Positions 1 through 7,887 of a stretch of 64,000 bases of DNA are shown here, in pieces. The notes under the pieces were generated by a model. It made no database searches. It was not told where the DNA came from and saw only the letters and a program-made list of their open reading frames with translations. Position numbers and translations under genes: made by a program. Location: the NCBI RefSeq assembly GCF_051713825.1, contig NZ_JBIOQR010000001.1:1302001-1366000 (forward strand), given 5' to 3'. Source of the stretch: Enterococcus_K sp051713825. Lineage in GTDB: Bacteria > Bacillota > Bacilli > Lactobacillales > Enterococcaceae. The first letter of the stretch is position 1, and each line of letters starts with the position of its first letter.

Positions 1-1
1 G

Positions 2-1597
2 TATCCTGAAAATAAACGGCGTCCAGTCAACAAAACCTTATTTAAGAACAATTATTTCCAGATGACTTGTAACACGCGAAGTCAAACGTTAGAAATCTCA
101 TCAAAAGGAGATATTGTATACTCTGCGATTCCTTATGATACAGGGAGAAATTATATTCAGCGTGCGGCTATTCAATACTTGCTTCATCCTGAAGATGTTC
201 GACAGTACATTGAGATGCATAAGTCAAATATTGAGCAGTATCTAGTGCTGAGCCTTTTTCAAGTGACCAAAAAGAAACTAGGAAAGGACTCGTCAGAAGT
301 TGCACAAGCGTATCAAGCAATTTTGCAAAACCCATTACTTGAGATTCAAGTGGTAGGACGACTATTGCAGCATGATGAAACGGGACCGCTCTCAGCCAAT
401 TTGGCAGGTAAGTTTTTATTTAGTGAGAATCAAAAAACAGGTATTGCTGGTTATATAGCTGAATACCTCAAATTTGTCGTTGAACTCACTCATTCGTTAC
501 CAGTAACGACTGATGGAAAAAATATTTTATTGTTAGAGGGCGTGCAACAGGAAAGTTCTTTAAATGGACAGGAGATGTCCAAACAATTAACTTTTGATTC
601 TGATATTTCTCAAGGCTTAACGCTTCTACCAAGTGAAATACGACAAACAATTGTGCAATCACTTAGTCAAACTACTCAACCGCAGCTTACGAATAATCAG
701 CCGCTGTTACGTTCAGAGTTTGGCAAAGAGTTAGCAGATGTGCGAAAAGGTTACGTGGCACATAGTGTGGCGCCAGAAGAATTGAAGAAGTATTTCGAGA
801 ATATGTTACCAACAGAGAATACGAACATTGTGAATGTTGTTTCTGATATGCATATAAAGGATGGGAAATTTCCATTTAGCAATCCCAACTTTAATATTCT
901 AGCTGGGGATATACTTGATTCAGAAGTCATAAATAAAAAAATTAAGGGGATATATGTTATAGGAGGGCATGAGTTATCAGCCGTTCTTCCCAAAACGACA
1001 GATTTGAACGATGAAACGTGGCAAAAATGGCAGCCATTTTTTGGCTACGAATGGTTCAAATTACTCAGAGAGAATCCTGTTGACGCTTGGCCGCTACTGC
1101 CGATTGGTAACCATGCTTTTTATAAAGTTGTCAAAAACGAGATTCAGAAGAACTTTCCCAAGATGAGAATATTACACAATCAAAGTGTGGTTCATGAAGG
1201 CGTTCGTTATATAGGATTGACCATTCCTGTTGCGTTAACTAAACGAAAAAAAGAGCTTCAGCGGTTTCTTTTAACTACGCTAAAAGAACTACTTGGTGAT
1301 GATTATGTGACACCAACAGTTATTGTTTCTCATGCGCCATTATTTAATGAGCTTAGTCGACTTTCACCAAGAAGTGCTGCGTATAGCAAGGATTATATTT
1401 GTTCTGAGCCTAAAATCAATCAGCTGTTTGAGCATTTTCCTATTATTGGTGTAATTCATGGACACCATCATATTCCAGCAGCTTTTGGTCGTTATAAATT
1501 GGTGGAATTTTCTGGTAAGGAACGATTTGTTGTGTGTTCGATATATTCTGATATGAATACAGGATTTGAATTGATGAGTTTGATAAGTAAAGAGTAA
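2..1597 (+). CDS. Calcineurin-like metallophosphoesterase, 5' end outside window
   Basis: The reading frame is open back to base 2 with no stop, so the gene probably starts upstream of the window; the first in-window ATG (62) has no ribosome binding site. The C-terminal half carries the ordered metal-site motifs of calcineurin-like phosphoesterases: SDMH, GD (AGDILD), GNH, SHAP and GHHH, which normally bind two metal ions. The first 260 or so visible residues match no family I recognise. No signal peptide or membrane segment is visible in this part. It ends at a bidirectional terminator shared with the convergent acyltransferase gene. The phosphoesterase fold is well supported; the substrate (nucleotide, protein or nucleic acid) is unknown. 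Confidence 0.75.
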   Translation, partial: YPENKRRPVNKTLFKNNYFQMTCNTRSQTLEISSKGDIVYSAIPYDTGRNYIQRAAIQYLLHPEDVRQYIEMHKSNIEQYLVLSLFQVTKKKLGKDSSEVAQAYQAILQNPLLEIQVVGRLLQHDETGPLSANLAGKFLFSENQKTGIAGYIAEYLKFVVELTHSLPVTTDGKNILLLEGVQQESSLNGQEMSKQLTFDSDISQGLTLLPSEIRQTIVQSLSQTTQPQLTNNQPLLRSEFGKELADVRKGYVAHSVAPEELKKYFENMLPTENTNIVNVVSDMHIKDGKFPFSNPNFNILAGDILDSEVINKKIKGIYVIGGHELSAVLPKTTDLNDETWQKWQPFFGYEWFKLLRENPVDAWPLLPIGNHAFYKVVKNEIQKNFPKMRILHNQSVVHEGVRYIGLTIPVALTKRKKELQRFLLTTLKELLGDDYVTPTVIVSHAPLFNELSRLSPRSAAYSKDYICSEPKINQLFEHFPIIGVIHGHHHIPAAFGRYKLVEFSGKERFVVCSIYSDMNTGFELMSLISKE

Positions 1598-1631
1598 AAA
1601 AGTGGCGAGGTATGATACCTTAGCCACTTTT
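1597..1631. terminator. Bidirectional terminator between convergent genes
   Basis: An inverted repeat (AAAAGTGGC...GCCACTTTT) extends through an imperfect GAGGTAT/ATACCTT arm, with A-rich and T-rich flanks. It lies between the plus-strand phosphoesterase and the minus-strand acyltransferase and can serve both. Confidence 0.8.
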
Positions 1632-1643
1632 CATTCATAGAAT

Positions 1644-2711
1644 TCAATTGTTCACTTCTTTTTTTGAAAAGAGTCTTTGCAAACTATCACCTAGGTAATT
1701 TACTAATTTCATAACATATTGGTCAAATAGTAATGCCAAGATTAAGGTCATGAAAAAGCTAAGCATAGTAAAGATAAAGTAATGACGATTCACACCGTAA
1801 TAAGATAATAGAATCATCGGGATGCGCTGCAGTATATATATGCTGAAGACATGCGATCCGAGCCAGTCCAATAATGGACTTTCAATTTTAATTTTTTTGG
1901 TAAAAACAACAAAAGAAAAAGCCAAAAACATCATAAATAATGAATACATTTCTATCCCGTTACTTATATGAACCTTGGAATATGCTGCGATTGTAAAGGT
2001 GATTAAACAAACAATGATGTATACTAAATCATTCTTAACAAGCTTATCAAACATAGGTTTGATATAAGCGAAAAACATACCAAAAGGAAAGCAGATCATA
2101 GTGTTATATGTGTAGCCAGGTCTATTTATTTTCATAAAGAAGTAAACAATAGCAATCGTGAATAATGTAGTCAAAATAACTCCTATTACTGTGTACTTTC
2201 TCGCAATGCTGAAGGCAAAAAAAGTGAAAAGTAATAGAATCAGCATTGAAGTTATATACCAGTTGCTGTTTCTTAAAGAAGTCCAGCTAGTAAATGCCAG
2301 TAATGTGGTTTTTAACAGCATAGAATACTCAGTAAATAGATTTACCAATATAAAGAGTATAACGACAACGTCAAACTGCAACAGAAGCTTGAAAATTTTT
2401 ATAGGAATTCCTTTAACATATTGGGTTCCTTTTTTTTGAATAGACGTCATGATTCCAAATCCTGAATAGAATAAGAAAGTAACAACTACCCCTTGCCCAA
2501 GAAATGCTCGCAATTGGAGATAGAGGGCACTATTTGGCGTTGATAAATTTAAATATTGGGTTGCATGTGATAATAGCACTAGAAATACAAAAATTCCATT
2601 AATTGTTGTTGTCTGTTTTTTTGACATATAGTCTGAGTGAAATTCATCTTTTGCTGCAAACCGAATTCCAGAGATAAATAATGCCATAAAGAAAAATAGG
2701 ATATAGGTCAT
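1644..2711 (-). CDS. Acyltransferase 3 family membrane protein
   Basis: A 355-residue, very hydrophobic protein with about ten membrane segments. It has the layout of the acyltransferase-3 (OafA/OatA-like) family, which moves acyl groups onto exported or surface carbohydrates. An early conserved His lies in LLSHATQY (about residue 48), followed by FLFYSGFG, typical of the family core. There is no extracytoplasmic SGNH domain, so it is not a full OatA. The ATG is preceded by AAGGAGT at good spacing. It is a single gene ending at the shared terminator, with no sugar-polymer genes beside it, so the acceptor cannot be named. Confidence 0.75.
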   Translation of the reverse strand: MTYILFFFMALFISGIRFAAKDEFHSDYMSKKQTTTINGIFVFLVLLSHATQYLNLSTPNSALYLQLRAFLGQGVVVTFLFYSGFGIMTSIQKKGTQYVKGIPIKIFKLLLQFDVVVILFILVNLFTEYSMLLKTTLLAFTSWTSLRNSNWYITSMLILLLFTFFAFSIARKYTVIGVILTTLFTIAIVYFFMKINRPGYTYNTMICFPFGMFFAYIKPMFDKLVKNDLVYIIVCLITFTIAAYSKVHISNGIEMYSLFMMFLAFSFVVFTKKIKIESPLLDWLGSHVFSIYILQRIPMILLSYYGVNRHYFIFTMLSFFMTLILALLFDQYVMKLVNYLGDSLQRLFSKKEVNN

Positions 2712-2745
2712 TGTATGATAAGACTCCTTTTTATATTTTGCTGGC

Positions 2746-2782
2746 TAGAATTTGATAGCCTATCCTAGTATATCAAATTCTA
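2746..2782. other. Perfect 12-bp inverted repeat upstream of acyltransferase
   Basis: TAGAATTTGATA and TATCAAATTCTA pair perfectly around a 13-nt loop. No T-run follows on either strand, so this is not a normal intrinsic terminator. It lies about 35 bp upstream of the acyltransferase start, in its leader or promoter zone, and could be an operator or a structured leader. Confidence 0.55.
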
Positions 2783-3110
2783 CAACAGCATGTATAATAA
2801 ATTTTTGAATAATTATTGATAAAAGAGAAAATGAAATCATAAAGGTCAAGCTCATGGATAAGCTAATTAAGATTCCTTGTATTATAAATTCGAACGGATG
2901 TTATTTTATAACGATTATTATCTAGAGAATTATATTCAAAAAAATAATGTTATTTTATTTAAAATGAACGTTTTTTTGGTTTTTATCTGAAAGAAATTAT
3001 GCTACTATGAAGAAAGGATAAAGTAAGTGAAATTTAGGAAAGTGAACGAGCATAAAGTTCCTTAATAAATTTAATGAAGAATTACTAAAAAGTAAGATAT
3101 ATTAAGGAGA
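2783..3110. other. AT-rich intergenic region with a candidate promoter
   Basis: No coding frame of note lies between the divergent acyltransferase and the gene at 3117. An extended -10 (TG-C-TACTAT, 3000-3008) faces right and is the best promoter candidate for the downstream gene; its -35 (TTTTTA) is weak. No RNA gene is recognisable. Confidence 0.4.
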
Positions 3111-3116
3111 ATGTGG

Positions 3117-3755
3117 ATGATGCAAGCAATTACCTTAGAGCCTTTTGACCGCATTTTGAGTGGCTATAAAAAAGTTGAAGAATTAGCAGTCCCTGTGGAA
3201 GCTTGTTCATATTTATGCGAAAAATATCAATTGTTCGGCGTTCAGGGATATCAATTAGCTAATTTTCGTTCGACAGGATATTTGAATCGTTATTTAACTT
3301 GTACATTTGAACATCTTCCAACATTGGTTTATAAAAAAATTTATCGTATCCCGTTAGCATTTAGACGAGCGGAGCACTCTCAATTACTTTTTTCAGATGA
3401 TTATCGCTTTGAAGGCTTTTTATTACTATTGGAGTGGTATTTGAATAATCAACCAGACAAGATTATTATGGATAAACATCGAACGGATATGAAGAAAGGG
3501 CCTATCTATTTAGACAGTGCTTTTTTAAATTTTCGTTTGTCAGAAATCTTGGATGGTGCGGGCTTTCCACTGAGTAATTTTTATTCACTTGAACAATTTG
3601 TCGAATGGAACCGCATTTATCGATTGATTAATAACAAATCAATCGGTCGTCATAGTAAAGTATTTGATGAGACTTCAGAAGAAAACCTATCAGAATTACG
3701 AATTATTTTAAAAATAGTTAGTCTAAAATATGGTCCGGTGAGTTTTACGGTCTAA
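3117..3755 (+). CDS. Hypothetical protein, orphan monocistronic gene
   Basis: About 212 residues of a soluble protein that I do not recognise. It is rich in aromatic and basic residues, with no signal peptide, membrane segment or clear catalytic motif. Three in-frame ATGs sit at 3111, 3117 and 3120. The AAGGAG ends one base before 3111, too close, so 3117 or 3120 is the likelier start. The gene stands alone, preceded by a candidate extended -10 promoter and followed by a strong bidirectional terminator shared with HelD. Its base composition resembles that of its neighbours, so it gives no sign of recent transfer. Confidence 0.7.
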   Translation: MMQAITLEPFDRILSGYKKVEELAVPVEACSYLCEKYQLFGVQGYQLANFRSTGYLNRYLTCTFEHLPTLVYKKIYRIPLAFRRAEHSQLLFSDDYRFEGFLLLLEWYLNNQPDKIIMDKHRTDMKKGPIYLDSAFLNFRLSEILDGAGFPLSNFYSLEQFVEWNRIYRLINNKSIGRHSKVFDETSEENLSELRIILKIVSLKYGPVSFTV

Positions 3756-3757
3756 AT

Positions 3758-3804
3758 AAAAGCGCATCAAATTCAGTTCAAAAAATTGAATTTGATGCGC
3801 TTTT
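3758..3804. terminator. Strong bidirectional terminator
   Basis: AAAAGCGCATCAAATTCA pairs perfectly over 18 bp with TGAATTTGATGCGCTTTT, flanked by A and T runs. It separates the convergent hypothetical gene and helD. Confidence 0.9.
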
Positions 3805-3812
3805 AGCAATTC

Positions 3813-6092
3813 CTATAATTGGATGATATTCACAAGATCTTTGTCGATATTTTCAAGTAATAGGCTTGGTTTGACACCAGATAGAATGGTTAACTCATGC
3901 ATAGCACGAGTACAAATGGTGTATAAAACAAGTTTGTCTTGTACAGTAGAGAAGTTGTCTGCCTTAACATCCCAAGCAAAAACCCGATCAAATTCCAGAC
4001 CTTTTGCTAGATAGGCCGGAATGATTAGGAGTTGACGTTTCATAAAGTCATCCTCATCCACAATCAATTGAGTGCTACGATGCATCGTTTCTGGGAGCTG
4101 CTCATATAAAGCTTGGCAGTCTTTGGCGTGTTTACAGATGATTGCCGTACGCCAGTATTGTGCCTCATCCTTGGTGTCTTCTAGGTAAGTAAGCAGCCAG
4201 TCCAGTGTTGCAGAGGTACTTTGGCTGTTTATAAGCGTTGGTAATTTTCCATCACGAGTCGTCGTTTGAACACGTTCGTCTTGTGATAAAAATTGGTTTG
4301 CAAAGTCTGTGATTTCTTTTGTTGAACGATAGCTCGTCGTTAATTGGAAACGAGTAACGGGTTGCTGTGGGAATAATTGATCAATTGAAGCAACGATGGT
4401 TTCATTTCCAAAGACTTTTTGGTTTAAATCACCACAGAAAGTCAGGTTAGCTTTCGGATAGAGCTGATGGAGCAAAGCGACTTGCGCTGGTGAGAAGTCT
4501 TGCATTTCATCGACAAAAATGTAACGCGCTTTTTGTGCTACATCAACAGGATGAAGTTTCTTCATTAGTAAAAAGAAGAGAACCGCATCTTCTTGAGGAA
4601 TTTCTTTATGAATTAAATGTTGACGCAATTCTTTGAGCGAATTCGTCCAACGATTGTTTGAAACACCTTTATTTACTAAAAGTGTTTGTGGAATCGTTTG
4701 AAGAAAATGTAAATATTGTTTCTGAGTATTTATGAAGCGATAGCGTTGAATCAAGCGCTCAATTTTTTTAAATTTCTTTTCAACGAGTTGTTTAGCAATT
4801 TTTTTGCGCAAGCTTTTTTCTTTTTCTTCGGTATAATCTAGATTTGGATCATTTTCATAAACCTCTTCAATCTTGCTGTCGACCATCTCTTTTACCCATG
4901 GCTGTCTGCGTTCATCATTTTGTAAACCGCCTAGTTTATTATAGAGTTTGGTTTGCAACAAGACTACTCGTTGATGCATAGGGAGTTGGACATTTGTGGC
5001 TTGATACCAGTTACGAATTTTTTCTTTGGATAAAATGACACGCCCGTCTAACTTTAAATCGCGAAAAAGAGGCCCAAATTCAGTAATCTTTTTCGTGTAA
5101 TGGTTCATTTGTTTGACCAAGTCAAGCCCACTTTTTACTCGTTCAAGTTTATTTTCATCACCGGATAAAAAGAGTTCTTCTCGGTTAACCTCTTCCTTAA
5201 GTGAAAGCCCAGGAAGCAGTTGTTCTATATAGTTTCTAAAGGTCTGAGTAGGGATTCCTGTCTCGCCTAAAGAAGGTAAGACTGTAGAAATGTAATCGGT
5301 GAATAAATGGTTTGGTGAGAATAAGAGTACTTGTTCAGAATCTAACCACTTTCGATTATGATAAAGGATGAAGGCTACTCGTTGTAATAATGCAGAAGTT
5401 TTTCCACTTCCGGCGATTCCTTCAATTAGCATAATTTTACTTTGACTATCTCGAATGATTTGGTTTTGTGCTTTTTGGATGGTCGCAACAATATTTTTCA
5501 TTCGCGAGCTAGACGCTTCATCAAGAATCTCTAAAAGAAAATCATCGTTGATTGCCTCAGATGTGTCGACCATCGACAAAATCTTTCCATTTTTAATTTT
5601 AAACTGACGCTTTAATAGCAGCTCGACATGAAGTCGTTCATCGACAGATTCATAGTAGGCCTCTCCAAGCTCACCTTCATAATAGAGGTTGGCAATAGGT
5701 GCTCGCCAATCGATGATGATGGTCTCCTCGTGTTTATCACGTAATGAAGCAATACCTAAGTAGAGTGTTTCCGTTTCCGCTTCTTCTTTAAAATCAATTC
5801 GGGCAAAATAAGGGCTATCAGACATGGTTGCTAAGGTTTTTAGTCGTTTTTCTTGAGTGGCTAAGGAATTATATTTGATTAATAACTCTTGTTCGTGTTG
5901 TCGATATTCAACAACTGACTCGTAAAAAGCTTCATTTGTGCCTGTTCGTATTCTGTATTCAGATGTTTCTTTTGATTGTTGTTCCATCTCTTGTGATGCT
6001 TTATTTTTTTGTTTTGATAAGAGTTGTTGTTCTATGTTTATTAGAGAAATCGTTTCAGTGACATGTTGCTGTTCGATTTGTTTTTCATTCAT
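3813..6092 (-). CDS. helD: RNA polymerase recycling helicase-like motor HelD
   Basis: A 759-residue SF1 (UvrD/Rep-like) ATPase. Walker A GIAGSGKT lies near residue 225, after a long N-terminal coiled-coil arm rich in Glu, Gln and Lys (residues 1-80), as in Gram-positive HelD. The Walker B-like motif is VDEMQD and a late helicase motif is CTRAMHEL. HelD pushes into stalled or post-termination RNA polymerase and releases it from DNA. AGGAGG sits 8 nt before the ATG. The gene is monocistronic: the terminator of the upstream ydcF-like gene lies between them. A UvrD or RecD paralogue is less likely because of the N-terminal arm and the overall length. Confidence 0.88.
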   Translation of the reverse strand: MNEKQIEQQHVTETISLINIEQQLLSKQKNKASQEMEQQSKETSEYRIRTGTNEAFYESVVEYRQHEQELLIKYNSLATQEKRLKTLATMSDSPYFARIDFKEEAETETLYLGIASLRDKHEETIIIDWRAPIANLYYEGELGEAYYESVDERLHVELLLKRQFKIKNGKILSMVDTSEAINDDFLLEILDEASSSRMKNIVATIQKAQNQIIRDSQSKIMLIEGIAGSGKTSALLQRVAFILYHNRKWLDSEQVLLFSPNHLFTDYISTVLPSLGETGIPTQTFRNYIEQLLPGLSLKEEVNREELFLSGDENKLERVKSGLDLVKQMNHYTKKITEFGPLFRDLKLDGRVILSKEKIRNWYQATNVQLPMHQRVVLLQTKLYNKLGGLQNDERRQPWVKEMVDSKIEEVYENDPNLDYTEEKEKSLRKKIAKQLVEKKFKKIERLIQRYRFINTQKQYLHFLQTIPQTLLVNKGVSNNRWTNSLKELRQHLIHKEIPQEDAVLFFLLMKKLHPVDVAQKARYIFVDEMQDFSPAQVALLHQLYPKANLTFCGDLNQKVFGNETIVASIDQLFPQQPVTRFQLTTSYRSTKEITDFANQFLSQDERVQTTTRDGKLPTLINSQSTSATLDWLLTYLEDTKDEAQYWRTAIICKHAKDCQALYEQLPETMHRSTQLIVDEDDFMKRQLLIIPAYLAKGLEFDRVFAWDVKADNFSTVQDKLVLYTICTRAMHELTILSGVKPSLLLENIDKDLVNIIQL

Positions 6093-6139
6093 CTGTGAAA
6101 TCCTCCTAGACTTACAATAGCGACATAAAAGTATAGCAT

Positions 6140-6174
6140 AAAAAAACGAGAAAAGATAATTTTCTCGTTTTTTT
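6140..6174 (-). terminator. Terminator downstream of the YdcF-family gene
   Basis: AAAAAAACGAGAAAA pairs with TTTTCTCGTTTTTTT around a 5-nt loop. It stops minus-strand transcription before helD and is nearly symmetric. Confidence 0.85.
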
Positions 6175-6197
6175 GATTTTGGGAATCTGGAGGTTGT

Positions 6198-6779
6198 TTA
6201 CCAATCGAAAATGAGGCCGTACCCTAAAGCGATAATCTCGCGAAGATAGTTTGAAAGTGTTGATGTGGTTTCCGATTTGGCTGAGAGTCCACTGACATTA
6301 TTGATTCCTTGACGTTTCATTAGCATTTGTGAACGATACATGTGAAAATCATTTGTAACAACAGCAACATCAGATAGAGAGTAGAGCTCGTTTGAAAACT
6401 GAATATTTTCTTGTGTTCGTTTTGATTGCTCTTCTTTTAATATTTTATCAGCCGCAACGCCTTGATCTATCAAATAATCAGACATGACTGCAGCTTCACT
6501 TGTCGGCTCATCTGCTCCTTGTCCACCACTTACGATGATGGTGATTTCAGGATGTTTTTGCCAATAATTTGCGGCCGTATTCAAACGTTCTTTTAAGACG
6601 GGACTTGGATAGGCTGTATCTGCCGTTTCTCCTCGAATTTGTGCGCCTAAAACGAGCAGTGTTTTGACCTCATTTTTGGGTGTAGCTGTTGCTTGACTAA
6701 AAATTAAACCGATAACAAGAGCCGTATAAAGACAACCAATCCCCAAAAGTAGTCCTAAAAACTTCATCCATTTTTTCAT
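6198..6779 (-). CDS. YdcF/SanA-family (DUF218) membrane-anchored protein
   Basis: 193 residues with one N-terminal membrane segment (about residues 7-27), then a DUF218 domain. Visible family motifs are LLVLGAQIRGE, the SGGQG loop, EAAVMSDYL and VTNDFHMYRS, which place it with YdcF/SanA/ElyC. Members affect envelope integrity in other bacteria, but their biochemical role is largely unsettled. AAAGGAA precedes the ATG. It is a single gene with its own terminator. Confidence is high for the family and low for a specific substrate. Confidence 0.82.
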   Translation of the reverse strand: MKKWMKFLGLLLGIGCLYTALVIGLIFSQATATPKNEVKTLLVLGAQIRGETADTAYPSPVLKERLNTAANYWQKHPEITIIVSGGQGADEPTSEAAVMSDYLIDQGVAADKILKEEQSKRTQENIQFSNELYSLSDVAVVTNDFHMYRSQMLMKRQGINNVSGLSAKSETTSTLSNYLREIIALGYGLIFDW

Positions 6780-6903
6780 TGAATAATTCCTTTCTGGTGA
6801 TACACTAATAGTAACAAATGGGGAAATGGAACACGAAAATTTTCTTGAATTTAGAAGTTTCTTTAGAATTTTTACTATTTTTTAATTTATGGAGGGAAGG
6901 CAT

Positions 6904-7791
6904 TTGAGAACAGAAGAAGAGATGATGATGGTGATTATGGAAGTCGCCAAAACACATCCTGAGATTTTAGCAATCGGAATGAATGGGTCAAGAACTAACA
7001 AAAGAGCACCTAAGGATATCTTTCAAGACTATGATATTGTGTATGTTGTGAACAATATGAACGGACTTTTGGCTGAGCGTTCTTGGCTTGAAGCATTTGG
7101 CGAACGTTTGATTATGCAAACGCCAGAAGAAATGACGTTGTTTGAACCAAGTTTAGGCAAACGGTTTACTTTTTTGATGCAGTTTATGGATGATACGCGG
7201 ATTGATTTGACTTTATGCCCCCTGTCAGAAGTTGAAAATTGGTTAGAGGAAGATCACTTGTTAGAGATTATTTATGATCCTTGTCATATTCTACCTCAAG
7301 TTTCGGCGGCTACAGATAAAGAGTATTGGGTAAAAAAACCTTCAAATGATGAGTTTTCTGATTGTTGTAATGAGTTTTGGTGGGTCTCAACTTATGTCGT
7401 GAAAGGCCTTTATCGACAAGAGCTAGCTTATGCTCGTGATCATCTGTACGACTACTGTTATCAGGAATTATTACGTTTGTTTAGTTGGCAGGTAGGCGAA
7501 AATACGCGTTATTCGTTGAGTGTTGGGAAAAACTATAAGTATTTACGTGATCATCTAAATGAGGACGAGAATCAGGCGTTGGATAATTTGTTGGATTTTC
7601 GAACTGAAGAGAGTTGTTGGCGTAGCTTGTGTAATGTAGAGGCCCTCTTTCATCAGACAGCTGAAAAATATGCTGAGAGGACGGGTCTTCACTATGATGG
7701 AAAGATGGGGCAGAAGTTGATGAGCTATACACATCGTTGGTATAGTCTAGCCAAAGAAGCGTCAATTAATAAACACGACGGAATTGAATAA
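6904..7791 (+). CDS. Aminoglycoside 6-adenylyltransferase (ANT(6)/AadK-like)
   Basis: About 295 residues matching the streptomycin 6-adenylyltransferase family along its length: MRTEEEMM start, GMNGSRTNKRAPKD nucleotidyltransferase loop, FQDYDIVY carrying the first acidic metal residues, RIDLTL with the third, and DCCNEFWWVSTYVVKGL. I chose the TTG at 6904 because GGAGG sits 9 nt before it and the product then begins exactly as AadK does; the ATG at 6889 overlaps the ribosome binding site. The enzyme transfers AMP from ATP to the 6-hydroxyl of streptomycin. It lies alone in a chromosomal setting without a transposon or integron, so it may be an intrinsic gene like Bacillus aadK. The resistance phenotype cannot be read from sequence. 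Confidence 0.85.
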   Translation: MRTEEEMMMVIMEVAKTHPEILAIGMNGSRTNKRAPKDIFQDYDIVYVVNNMNGLLAERSWLEAFGERLIMQTPEEMTLFEPSLGKRFTFLMQFMDDTRIDLTLCPLSEVENWLEEDHLLEIIYDPCHILPQVSAATDKEYWVKKPSNDEFSDCCNEFWWVSTYVVKGLYRQELAYARDHLYDYCYQELLRLFSWQVGENTRYSLSVGKNYKYLRDHLNEDENQALDNLLDFRTEESCWRSLCNVEALFHQTAEKYAERTGLHYDGKMGQKLMSYTHRWYSLAKEASINKHDGIE

Positions 7792-7818
7792 TTTGGTGGG
7801 GGAATAAGTTCATGGAAA

Positions 7819-7850
7819 GAAGAGGGCTGCTAGTGGTCCTTTTTTTTCGT
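7819..7850 (+). terminator. Weak terminator after the adenylyltransferase gene
   Basis: A short stem (AGGGC/GTCCT with an 8-nt loop) runs into eight T residues. The stem is short, so this is only a probable terminator. Confidence 0.45.
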
Positions 7851-7887
7851 TTTTTAATCCCAACTTGTTTTAATACGCTCATTTAGT

